Positions 56,077 through 64,000 of a stretch of 64,000 bases of DNA are shown one piece after another (position 1 is the first letter of the stretch; every line of letters begins with the position of its first letter). The stretch is from Parabacteroides bouchesdurhonensis (GTDB lineage Bacteria; Bacteroidota; Bacteroidia; Bacteroidales; Tannerellaceae): the NCBI RefSeq assembly GCF_900186615.1, contig NZ_LT896588.1:456215-520214 (forward strand), given 5' to 3'. Below the pieces are notes generated by a model. That model was not told where the DNA came from, ran no database searches, and worked only from the letters and a program-made list of their open reading frames with translations. The translations under genes and the position numbers were made by a program.

Positions 56077-58065
56077 TTAATACTTCTCTAAAGGGAATAT
56101 CACTTTAAATGTAGAGCCTATTCCAACTTCCGACATAACTTCTATATGTCCGTGCATTTTTTCAACCAAAGCCTTGGTGATAGACAATCCCAGCCCTACC
56201 CCTTTTGTCCATTCCGTCAATTTAACAAAACGACTGAATATATTCGCTAACTGATCTTCAGGAATACCCTCGCCGGTATCTTCCACAGAAAATATCACTT
56301 CTCCTTCTTTCACTTCATAGCCAAAGTAAATATACCCTTTTTCCGTATGCTTAATAGCATTTGTCAACAAATTAGTAAGAATCTGAATCAATCTATTCCT
56401 ATCTGTATAAAATACCAAAGGAGGACAGTCTCCCAAACGTAATTCAACCCCCTCCGGCATACGTAATAAAATCATATTATAAATATCTTTTACTAAGGCT
56501 CTCATATCCTGTTCCGCAAACACAAATGTTATGGCATCTGACTCTATTTTCGATATATCCAAGACATCCTCCACCAGCCTTTGTAACAAATCATTATTAC
56601 TCTGAATTATAGAAGAAAGTTCATGTCTTACATTCGCATCCTCTTCATCCGCTATAATCTGAGAGAAACCAACAATAGCATTTAATGGCGTTCGTATTTC
56701 ATGATTCATATTCGCAAGAAAGGCGGATTTCAAACGGTCAGCCTTTTCTGCTTTTTCTTTTGCCACTTTTAATTGTAATCCATGACGATGGCGGGAATAA
56801 GCTATATAAACGAGCAAACAACAAATCAAAACCATAAATATAAGTCCGCTTCCCATCAACAGCCGTTGTGAATGAAACGTAGATGCTTCCAATTCCATTT
56901 GTTTTGTTTTAAGCTCCAACTCATCCACATCATGTTGAGCTTTTAATTTCGCCAGATTTTCATAAAATACAGCTTTGCGCACAGAATCTTTTCTCTCATA
57001 CAACGTACGAAAAAGAGCGGCAGCCTCCATTCCTCTATTGGATTTATAGTAAAGATCGGCCTTTGTATAAAGCAGCTCAAGTACAGTATCAATCATCTTC
57101 ATATTTTCATAATGAGCTGCCAACCTGTCTGCCATATCTATAGCTAAATCATATTTGCCTATCAACTCATAATAAAGTAGTTTCAATTGTTCGATGATTC
57201 TTTCTTCACTTACCAGATTTCTTTCCCGCATAATAGCCTCAGCTTTACTTAGGTGAGTATGCGCCAAAGTCGAATCTTTTAATCTTATGGCTATATAAGC
57301 ATACGATTGATGATAAAAATATTCGAGAAGGTACAGAGGTTTTTCCGAATCAAGGTATTCAATCCCTTTCTTTTTATAGTCTTCAATATACCCATTAATT
57401 TTATCCAGATAATAAATTTGTTTCTGGATATCTATATTGTTTCTTAATAACTGACGGATAATATTAATTCGCTTTATCAAAGGTATATTTCTCCGTTCCA
57501 TGCTATGAAGAACCTCCTCATAAAGCTCTACTCCTTCATCACTCAATCCCTCTCCTAAATAATAATCGGCCAAAGCCTGATTAGCCATATCCTCGCCATC
57601 CGGGAAATTATGTTTCTTTGCAAATGCCTTTAAATCATTCACCGCAGGAATAACTTTTTCTTTTTGGCCATCTCGGGTATAAGCATAGATATTCCATCCT
57701 CTCATGCGGCATATTTCTTCTATCCGGTTTTCCGATAATAGAAGAGGCTCAGCCTCATACATGAATATGCGCATGCTATCTGCATTTTTCGCATAGTAAT
57801 ACATAGCCGAAAGGAAATAGGCACTTCCCTTATAGTAAGGATTATGTTGCCGGTCAGCTTCTTCCAGCAATAAGTTTGAGTAAATTATACAGGTGTTGTT
57901 TCGAAGGTTTTGATAGGTTAAATCATATAGGCTCTTAAGTCTACAACTATCGGGAAGTTGTTTGAGTACCATAATAAGGCTGTCTACATCAGCACGTTCT
58001 TGTGCTGATGTAGACAGCCTCTGTGTCATTAATAAAAAAAGAATTGGAATTAAAACATACTTCAT
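56077..58065 (-). CDS. Sensor histidine kinase with periplasmic TPR domain
   Basis: 662 residues. Signal peptide to about 21; TPR-like helical periplasmic region 40-395; one membrane helix 404-423; coiled-coil linker; HisKA with the phospho-acceptor His455 (ANMNHEIRTPLNAIVGFSQ); HATPase with N box TNLLTNAIKHTEKG, G1 VEDTGEGIP and G2 GVGLGLSI. No receiver or DNA-binding domain follows, so it is not a hybrid HTCS. A response regulator is not in the window. Codons 16-30 form a perfect 19-bp inverted repeat. It lies 34 bases after valS. Confidence 0.92.
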   Translation of the reverse strand: MKYVLIPILFLLMTQRLSTSAQERADVDSLIMVLKQLPDSCRLKSLYDLTYQNLRNNTCIIYSNLLLEEADRQHNPYYKGSAYFLSAMYYYAKNADSMRIFMYEAEPLLLSENRIEEICRMRGWNIYAYTRDGQKEKVIPAVNDLKAFAKKHNFPDGEDMANQALADYYLGEGLSDEGVELYEEVLHSMERRNIPLIKRINIIRQLLRNNIDIQKQIYYLDKINGYIEDYKKKGIEYLDSEKPLYLLEYFYHQSYAYIAIRLKDSTLAHTHLSKAEAIMRERNLVSEERIIEQLKLLYYELIGKYDLAIDMADRLAAHYENMKMIDTVLELLYTKADLYYKSNRGMEAAALFRTLYERKDSVRKAVFYENLAKLKAQHDVDELELKTKQMELEASTFHSQRLLMGSGLIFMVLICCLLVYIAYSRHRHGLQLKVAKEKAEKADRLKSAFLANMNHEIRTPLNAIVGFSQIIADEEDANVRHELSSIIQSNNDLLQRLVEDVLDISKIESDAITFVFAEQDMRALVKDIYNMILLRMPEGVELRLGDCPPLVFYTDRNRLIQILTNLLTNAIKHTEKGYIYFGYEVKEGEVIFSVEDTGEGIPEDQLANIFSRFVKLTEWTKGVGLGLSITKALVEKMHGHIEVMSEVGIGSTFKVIFPLEKY
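57977..58020. repeat. Perfect 19-bp inverted repeat inside the kinase gene
   Basis: AGGCTGTCTACATCAGCAC at 57977-57995 and its exact complement at 58002-58020, with a six-base spacer. It encodes residues 16-30, across the signal-peptide cleavage site, and starts 45 bases after the ATG. The mRNA would fold into a very stable hairpin near the start. Confidence 0.93.
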
Positions 58066-58099
58066 TCGATTATGGTATTTCTATTATAAACCGATTCAT

Positions 58100-60721
58100 C
58101 TATATTCGCAAAGCTGCTATACTTTCTTCAATAGATTTAATCTTACTTTCCGCATCGGCTTGCTTCTTTCTCTCCATATCAATCACGTTAGCCGGAGCCT
58201 TATTCACAAAACTTTCATTACCAAGTTTTTTCATAACAGAAGCCAGAAAGCCCTGTTGGTATTTCAACTCTTCCTGAAGTTTCGCCAATTCCTCTTCAAC
58301 ATTAATCATATTTCCCAAAGGTATTGCATATTCGGTGGTACGAACCAAAAAAGATATCGCGCCGGCCGCTTTATCATCCGCTTTTTGTATGGCTGATAAA
58401 TTACACATCTTAGCAATAACCGGATTAAACGTATCCTGATGTTCGCCCAAGACTTGCAAACTCAAAGTTTCCTTATTAGGAATACTCTTTTGCAAACGAA
58501 TAGTACGGATACCACTTATTATTTCTTTCACAACGTCAAAAGCTTCCAGATAAGAGTTATCAACAGGTAATACTTCCGGCATTTGTGCAATCATAATGCT
58601 TTCATGCTCTTTACGGGGTTCTAATGCTTGCCATAACTCCTCTGTAATAAAAGGCATAAAGGGATGGAGCAAACGAAGCAAGGAATCAAAGAAACCTAAT
58701 GTTGATAAATAGGTAGACTTATCAACAGGTTGTTGATAACCCGGTTTTACCATCTCCAGATACCAGGAAGAAAACTCATCCCAGAATAATTTATAAACAG
58801 CCATCATTGCCTCACTCAGACGATATTTGCCAAAAGAATCATCTACTTCGGCTATCGTTTTATCTAACTGCATCTTAAACCATTTCACAGCAATAGCTGA
58901 TGCTTCCGGCTGCTCTATCGTTTCGTCAACAGTCCATCCTTTCACCAAACGGAAGGCATTCCATATCTTATTATTAAAATTACGCCCCTGTTCACATAAG
59001 GCTTCATCAAAAGGAATATCATTACCTGCCGGTGCTGCCAGCATCAATCCCATACGAACACCATCGGCCCCATACTGTTCAATCAGATTCAACGGATCAG
59101 GAGAGTTTCCTAGCGACTTGGACATCTTACGTCCCAATTTGTCGCGGACAATACCTGTAAAATAGACATTCTTGAATGGCATTGTGTTACGGTATTCATA
59201 TCCGGCCATAATCATACGTGCCACCCAGAAAAAGATAATATCAGGTCCTGTAACCAGATCAGTGGTTGGATAGTAGTAATTAATTTCCTCATTATCCGGA
59301 TTATTGATACCGTCAAACAATGAAATCGGCCACAACCAGGAAGAGAACCAGGTATCTAATACATCTTCATCCTGGCGCAAATCGGCCATTGTCAAATTCA
59401 GATTACCTGTCTTTTCTTTAGCCAATGCCAATGCCTTTTCCTCCGTTTCTGCAACAACATAGCCACCTTCCGGTAAGAAATAGGCAGGAATACGATGCCC
59501 CCACCAAAGTTGACGGCTGATACACCAGTCCTTAATATTCTCCATCCAGTGACGGTATGTATTCTTAAACTTCGGAGGATAGAACTTAATATCGTCCTTC
59601 ATTACCGGTTCTAATGCTATCTGCGCCAAATGTTCCATTTTCAGAAACCATTGCATAGACAGCTTCGGTTCAATAGCAACATTTGTACGTTCGGAAAAGC
59701 CTACTTTATTCTCATAAGCTTCAACCTTTTCCAGAAGATCGGCATTACGCAAATCTTTTTCTATTTGTTCGCGGACGTCAAAACGGTCCATACCAACATA
59801 CAGACCGGCAGCTTCGCTAATAGTACCATTATCATTAAAAATATCAATAGAAGGCAAATTATATTTCTCGCCTAACATATAGTCGTTTACGTCATGAGCA
59901 GGGGTTACTTTCAGGCAACCTGTACCAAACTCAATATCCACATAATCATCCTCTATCACCGGAATCTCACGGTTTACCAACGGAACGATCACCTTCTTGC
60001 CTTTCAAATGCCGGTTCTTTGGATCATTCGGGTTAATACACATGGCAGTATCACCCATGATTGTTTCCGGGCGGGTTGTTGCAACAATAGCATAGCCGTC
60101 TTCGCCCACAATTTTATAACGGAGATAGAATAATTTACTATGTTCTTCCTTATAGATAACTTCTTCGTCGGAAAGAGCCGTAAGAGCCTTAGGGTCCCAG
60201 TTTACCATACGGACACCTCTGTAGATAAGACCTTTGTTATACAAATCCACAAATACTTTAAGTACACTTTCGGAACGCTTTTCGTCCATTGTAAAAGCAG
60301 TACGGTCCCAATCACAAGAAGCCCCCAGCTTACGAAGCTGTTTCAGAATAATGCCGCCATGTTCTTCCTTCCATTCCCAGGCATGTTTAAGGAAGTCTTC
60401 CCGTGTAAGGTCTGTCTTTTTTATACCTCTCTGAGCCAGTCTGTTTACAACCTTCGCTTCCGTAGCAATGGAAGCATGGTCAGTACCCGGTACCCAGCAA
60501 GCATTCTTTCCCATCATACGGGCACGGCGAACCAGAATATCCTGAATGGTATTGTTAAGCATGTGTCCCATATGCAATACTCCGGTGACGTTGGGAGGCG
60601 GAATAACGATTGTGTATGGCTCGCGACCATCCGGTTTAGACTTAAAATAACCATTATCCAACCAATACTGATACCACTTCCCTTCAACCTCTGCGGGATT
60701 GTATTTACTTGCAATTTCCAT
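58100..60721 (-). CDS. valS: Valyl-tRNA synthetase
   Basis: 873 residues from ATG 60721 ([20 protein letters not shown]); an in-frame ATG nine codons earlier lies in weak leader sequence. Class I signatures [16 protein letters not shown] (HIGH) and [10 protein letters not shown] (KMSKS) are intact; the CP1 editing domain with threonine-rich [13 protein letters not shown] lies between. The C-terminal coiled coil ([18 protein letters not shown]) is the ValS type. It charges tRNA-Val. Probable first gene of the valS-kinase-isomerase-DUF6340 transcript. Confidence 0.97.
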   Translation of the reverse strand: MEIASKYNPAEVEGKWYQYWLDNGYFKSKPDGREPYTIVIPPPNVTGVLHMGHMLNNTIQDILVRRARMMGKNACWVPGTDHASIATEAKVVNRLAQRGIKKTDLTREDFLKHAWEWKEEHGGIILKQLRKLGASCDWDRTAFTMDEKRSESVLKVFVDLYNKGLIYRGVRMVNWDPKALTALSDEEVIYKEEHSKLFYLRYKIVGEDGYAIVATTRPETIMGDTAMCINPNDPKNRHLKGKKVIVPLVNREIPVIEDDYVDIEFGTGCLKVTPAHDVNDYMLGEKYNLPSIDIFNDNGTISEAAGLYVGMDRFDVREQIEKDLRNADLLEKVEAYENKVGFSERTNVAIEPKLSMQWFLKMEHLAQIALEPVMKDDIKFYPPKFKNTYRHWMENIKDWCISRQLWWGHRIPAYFLPEGGYVVAETEEKALALAKEKTGNLNLTMADLRQDEDVLDTWFSSWLWPISLFDGINNPDNEEINYYYPTTDLVTGPDIIFFWVARMIMAGYEYRNTMPFKNVYFTGIVRDKLGRKMSKSLGNSPDPLNLIEQYGADGVRMGLMLAAPAGNDIPFDEALCEQGRNFNNKIWNAFRLVKGWTVDETIEQPEASAIAVKWFKMQLDKTIAEVDDSFGKYRLSEAMMAVYKLFWDEFSSWYLEMVKPGYQQPVDKSTYLSTLGFFDSLLRLLHPFMPFITEELWQALEPRKEHESIMIAQMPEVLPVDNSYLEAFDVVKEIISGIRTIRLQKSIPNKETLSLQVLGEHQDTFNPVIAKMCNLSAIQKADDKAAGAISFLVRTTEYAIPLGNMINVEEELAKLQEELKYQQGFLASVMKKLGNESFVNKAPANVIDMERKKQADAESKIKSIEESIAALRI

Positions 60722-60777
60722 GTTTGTATACTTTATATTCACAATCATTCCTCGCCTTCATGGGCAAAAATTCTAGG

Positions 60778-60785
60778 CAAAAATA
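60778..60785 (-). promoter_or_regulatory. Probable -7 box for valS
   Basis: Minus strand TATTTTTG fits TAnnTTTG, 56 bases before the valS ATG and downstream of the terminator, so valS has its own start. Confidence 0.5.
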
Positions 60786-60841
60786 CAAAAAATAATGCAG
60801 ATTATTAGCTTAGCAACCTTTTCCTATCATTGTAAAGAACA

Positions 60842-60872
60842 AAAAAGCCCTTCCGTTTAATTCGGAAGGGCT
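60842..60872 (-). terminator. Terminator after the DUF6383-like gene
   Basis: AGCCCTTCCG with CGGAAGGGCT, loop TTTAAT/ATTAAA type of about six bases, then TTTTTT on the minus strand. It lies ~170 bases after the stop of the upstream gene and ends either its mRNA or a separate RNA made from the gap. Confidence 0.9.
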
Positions 60873-60974
60873 AATCTTGTATCTGCATTCACTCTTCACA
60901 GAGATACCGGCAGAAGAACTTATTTTTATTACTTTAGTATTAATCCGTCATTTGTTCACCCTCACGGGCTACTG

Positions 60975-61000
60975 AAAGGTCCTCCCGAAGGAGAACCTTT
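60975..61000 (-). ncRNA. 11-bp hairpin with cUUCGg tetraloop (3' UTR or small RNA)
   Basis: In the minus-strand RNA AAAGGUUCUCC-UUCG-GGAGGACCUUU forms 11 pairs closed by the very stable C(UUCG)G loop. Its single odd pair is U-G in this orientation but a C-A mismatch in the other, so the minus strand is the coding strand of the structure. No U-run follows, so it is not a terminator. With the terminator 100 bases later it marks a structured RNA. Confidence 0.6.
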
Positions 61001-61041
61001 GCATGACGCATATTATTTGATTCTTTAATTTTTTATTTTTC

Positions 61042-63900
61042 TTAATCAACTACAGTCTTAACAACTTCGCTGCCAACCTTAACGATAACTACGCCAGAAG
61101 TAGCAGGAATTGTTTCAGCATCAGAAGTAGCGATTACTGTAGTGTTATGACCAACAACGTCTGATACGATGATAGTCTTACCGGCTGCACCGTATACGGT
61201 TACGTTACCTTCACCAGCAACTACGCTGATAGTGTTAGCTTCGATAGCACCGTTTGATGTAGGAGTTTCTGCAACTTCTGTTGTGAACGGAAGGGCATCG
61301 TCTACATTAGCAACAACCAATACACCATTCTTCTGAGCCAAATAGCTGTTAGAAGCAGGGTTATAAATCTTATATTGACCTTCTGTTTTAGTATTAGCAA
61401 ACAAGAACTGAGCCTTAGGAGCATATTTCTCATCGCTACCAACTTTCAGGCTATCTACGCCGTTCAAACCAAATTGCTTTCCTGCTACGAATGATACTTT
61501 GCCATCTTTAATAGACAAGTAATTAGCAATACCGGCTTCAACATCTTCTGCATCTACACCTTGAGTAGTACGGATATAATATGTAGGTTTAGCAACATCT
61601 GTCATGATAGCTGTATCAACATACATCTTCAAATCATCTTCTGAATAAGAATCAGCCTTCAAATCGCTTGTACTCTTCAACAAAGCAGCACCTTTAGCTC
61701 CGATTGTGATAGCCAATGAATTATTGGCAGCAGAACGGATAACCATATGGGCAGGTTTGTCTTTTGTTACATTTACGAAATCAGGCAGGTCTGGGAATTC
61801 TACAGAGAATGAACCTGTCAACAATGAACCTAATTTATCTGTAAACAATTTACCTTCAGTACCACCGGCAGTAGCAACCAAAGAGTCTGCGCCAAGAACA
61901 CCTGATTCAAATGTTAAAGCATCATTTGTAGTTTCTCCTTTACCTTTTAATACAACTAACTGATATTTATTAGCAACAGAAGTAGCACGCAATAATACAG
62001 CAACTGTATCACGATATGCAATATCATTAGCAACATACTGTTTTGTACGGTTTGTCAGCTTCAAATTACCTGCAGCATCAATACCTAAAACGCGGTCACC
62101 CAAGAATTCTTTCAAGATATAAGACTGACGTTTTAAATTATCACCATAAGTAGCTTCACCTGCATTAGCTTTTGCAAGTTTAAATGATACAGCATTTTCG
62201 CCCTTTGCAGCATACAGAATAGAATCTTTGTCTTTCAAATATACAGGAACATCATCACCAAATGAAGTGTTAAAGTTCAAAGCAACAGAAGAAGTTCCTA
62301 ACTCAACATCAGTAAAGTGTTTGTAACCTACATATTCGTCAGTTGTACCAACTTCAATAAATTTGAAAGTATTCTTGTCATCAGCAGAAGTCTTATAACC
62401 TGCATCACCAGCTTCATAAACAGCCTGGCCATTCAAGAATTTCATATCGTCAAACTCACGGTTATAGATTATATAATTACCGGAAGCCAACTTTTTAACA
62501 GCCCATTGAGTAGAAGGTACTAATGGAGAAGCAGAAGCAGAATAACCAACACCAGGTGCATTCTGACCTTTAACGAATGTTACTACATAAAATTTGTCCT
62601 TATTGTTACCACCAGTATACTGGATAAAATATTTCTTAGTTGCATCCAAACCTGTAAACTTAGTTCCTTGAGGGAATTCAATTAAAGGAAGAGATTCAGC
62701 TTCTGTACCCCCCAATGTAGTTACAATCTTAGCACCTGTATTATCTGTTGAAGTATTTACAAGAACAGGTTGTGTTCCTCTCTTATAAATATAATCCTCA
62801 TGGCCTTTATCATCTGCATCATAAGTTACAGAAGCATTGCTACCAATAACAAGCGAGTCACCAGCAATTCTATTTTTATATACTTTAAACGTAAACAAAT
62901 AAGTAGAAATATTACGTCCTTCTGCAGCAATTGTATCAGAACCTGCTGTAAGTTGAGCCTTTTCATTAGTTACATTTGTCAATGTATCTAAAACAAACTT
63001 ATAACCAGATTGTGCACTCCAAGTTGAACCTCCGTTAGGAGTATAATGCAATGTATCTGTTACAACAAACAAGGTGTCATTTGCCTTACCAGTCCAATTG
63101 CCATTAGGAAGGCCTGTTGCTCCTATTACACGTAGCATAACAGAATCACTAGGAGTAAAAGTCGTTGTTCCCGCAGTCCATTTATTATTAGCCACATTAG
63201 TACCTGTAGCCTGTACTCCACTTACAGGAATAGCTTCCAGCTTATTAGCAGTAAACACATTACCAGCAACATCCGTACCGAATGCTAATTTAAAATAACC
63301 GCCATTATTTGAATTCAAATCTTTAGCAGTTAATATAACCTCTGTAGCAGCATCTACAATCATCCATTTTGTAGCTGCAACATTGTCAGTTTTATCATTA
63401 AACTTTCCGTCCTTTGATAAAATTACAGTACCTGCAGGAATACCTTTCACGTCTGCACTCAAAGTATCCAGTCTCATTGAGCTACCATTAGTGATATAAC
63501 CACCATCTGTACCTTTCCAAGCCCATTTAGAGATACCATCGGCAATCATGCCTGTACCCTCTTTTGCAAAACTCAACTTAGCATTTGTAGCCTTGTTTAC
63601 AAATGAAAATACAGAATCTGTTTCTACAGACAGGTCAACCTGCCACATAGCAGAATCCAATGCTGATGCATTTTGGAAATCACCCTTTACAGGAGACATC
63701 AAATAAAGACTATCCTTACCGTCGCGAGTTGTAGCTCCCAAATAAGAATTCACGTTAGCGTCTTTAATCTGAATGTGATAATAATTCACAGTGGGCTTAA
63801 TAGCAGTTGCATGTCCGCCCGTAGGAGCATACTGCGCATTTGCTGATAATCCACCGGCTACCAGAGCGATAGCCAAAAGAGTAGAGAATCTCTTGTTCAT
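61042..63900 (-). CDS. Large secreted surface protein, DUF6383-like C-terminus
   Basis: 952 residues with a signal peptide MNKRFSTLLAIALVAGGLSANAQ. The body is low in Cys, rich in Thr, Ala, Asp, Gly and Lys, and beta-rich throughout, with no enzyme motif. The last ~65 residues (TISVVAGEGNVTVYGAAGKTIIVSDVVGHN, then VIVKVGSEVVKTVV) form a compact beta domain that looks like DUF6383 and, in outline, like the Por-secretion C-terminal tail. Bacteroidales surface-layer-like proteins have this make-up. Function unknown; placement at the cell surface is inferred. Its 3' UTR carries the hairpins described. Confidence 0.8.
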   Translation of the reverse strand: MNKRFSTLLAIALVAGGLSANAQYAPTGGHATAIKPTVNYYHIQIKDANVNSYLGATTRDGKDSLYLMSPVKGDFQNASALDSAMWQVDLSVETDSVFSFVNKATNAKLSFAKEGTGMIADGISKWAWKGTDGGYITNGSSMRLDTLSADVKGIPAGTVILSKDGKFNDKTDNVAATKWMIVDAATEVILTAKDLNSNNGGYFKLAFGTDVAGNVFTANKLEAIPVSGVQATGTNVANNKWTAGTTTFTPSDSVMLRVIGATGLPNGNWTGKANDTLFVVTDTLHYTPNGGSTWSAQSGYKFVLDTLTNVTNEKAQLTAGSDTIAAEGRNISTYLFTFKVYKNRIAGDSLVIGSNASVTYDADDKGHEDYIYKRGTQPVLVNTSTDNTGAKIVTTLGGTEAESLPLIEFPQGTKFTGLDATKKYFIQYTGGNNKDKFYVVTFVKGQNAPGVGYSASASPLVPSTQWAVKKLASGNYIIYNREFDDMKFLNGQAVYEAGDAGYKTSADDKNTFKFIEVGTTDEYVGYKHFTDVELGTSSVALNFNTSFGDDVPVYLKDKDSILYAAKGENAVSFKLAKANAGEATYGDNLKRQSYILKEFLGDRVLGIDAAGNLKLTNRTKQYVANDIAYRDTVAVLLRATSVANKYQLVVLKGKGETTNDALTFESGVLGADSLVATAGGTEGKLFTDKLGSLLTGSFSVEFPDLPDFVNVTKDKPAHMVIRSAANNSLAITIGAKGAALLKSTSDLKADSYSEDDLKMYVDTAIMTDVAKPTYYIRTTQGVDAEDVEAGIANYLSIKDGKVSFVAGKQFGLNGVDSLKVGSDEKYAPKAQFLFANTKTEGQYKIYNPASNSYLAQKNGVLVVANVDDALPFTTEVAETPTSNGAIEANTISVVAGEGNVTVYGAAGKTIIVSDVVGHNTTVIATSDAETIPATSGVVIVKVGSEVVKTVVD

Positions 63901-64000
63901 AATTCTAAAATTAATATTAATACTAGTGTTTAATTAAAAGCTCTATAAATCAATAATTTATTCCTCAATCAGGACCTTTAAAATGACTAACGAAAACGTT

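Larger units (their letters stand above)
60722..61041 (-). other. 320-base region between valS and the surface-protein gene
   Basis: Contains, in minus-strand order, the UUCG hairpin (60975-61000), small hairpins around 60890-60955, the terminator at 60842-60872, and the valS -7 box at 60778-60785. No open frame that I can support. Confidence 0.7.

Noticed and set aside
57977..58020. Invertible promoter (as in Bacteroides capsule loci)
   Set aside because: The arms are six bases apart inside a gene; invertible promoters have ~100-200 bases between arms and lie upstream of genes.
60722..61041. T-box riboswitch for valS
   Set aside because: No T-box sequence or specifier loop is recognised, and a -7 box for valS lies downstream of the terminator.

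Overview
The window is chromosomal DNA of a Bacteroidales bacterium, most likely Parabacteroides or another Tannerellaceae (inference). Reasons: SusC/SusD genes with an ECF sigma/FecR pair, many -7 boxes of the Bacteroidetes form TAnnTTTG, no recognisable Shine-Dalgarno sites, the atp gene order, and Bacteroidales families (DUF4251, DUF4783, DUF5686, DUF6340 and a DUF6383-like surface protein). Family names come from reading the translations; no database was searched.

Layout. 1-7652 (minus): a glycan-uptake locus in the order sigma factor, FecR anti-sigma, SusC with an STN domain, SusD, and a lipoprotein cut by the window edge. A likely antisense sRNA (plus strand, 5927-6017) faces the susC 5' end. 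7867-14205 (minus): a complete branched-chain amino acid operon, ilvD-ilvB-ilvN-acyl-ACP thioesterase-ilvC. It has a promoter, a 19-residue leader peptide rich in Ile/Leu/Val, a 12-bp antiterminator, an attenuator and a final terminator. 14455-33939: mixed housekeeping genes: PatB-type lyase, slyD, aroC, rlmH, nadC, two rRNA methyltransferase-type genes, ppk1, a phosphodiesterase, a membrane protein with a Nudix-like domain, lipA, a DPP-IV-like peptidase, a radical SAM enzyme and a calcium P-type ATPase. Two intergenic arrays of four 16-bp palindromes at an exact 22-bp pitch, and one larger inverted repeat, lie here.

33984-41043 (minus): an eight-subunit F1Fo ATP synthase operon, atpD-atpC-(AtpI-like)-atpB-atpE-atpF-atpH-atpA-atpG. 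41144-53250 (minus): a visibly more GC-rich block of tightly packed genes: AraC regulator, GNAT protein, ketosynthase, ACP, two hotdog dehydratases, a half-length MMPL exporter, a FAD desaturase/isomerase-like enzyme, FabG-like ketoreductase, LolA-like carrier, thioesterase, CDP-alcohol phosphatidyltransferase and a DUF5686 outer-membrane protein. It resembles aryl-polyene/flexirubin-type lipid loci but lacks several of their usual enzymes, and its exporter is truncated.

53489-64000: tRNA-Thr(CGT) with its own promoter and terminator, an acidic orphan protein, and a probable operon valS-sensor kinase-Tat-exported TIM-barrel protein-DUF6340 lipoprotein. Last is a large secreted beta-rich protein whose mRNA 3' region carries strong strand-specific hairpins.
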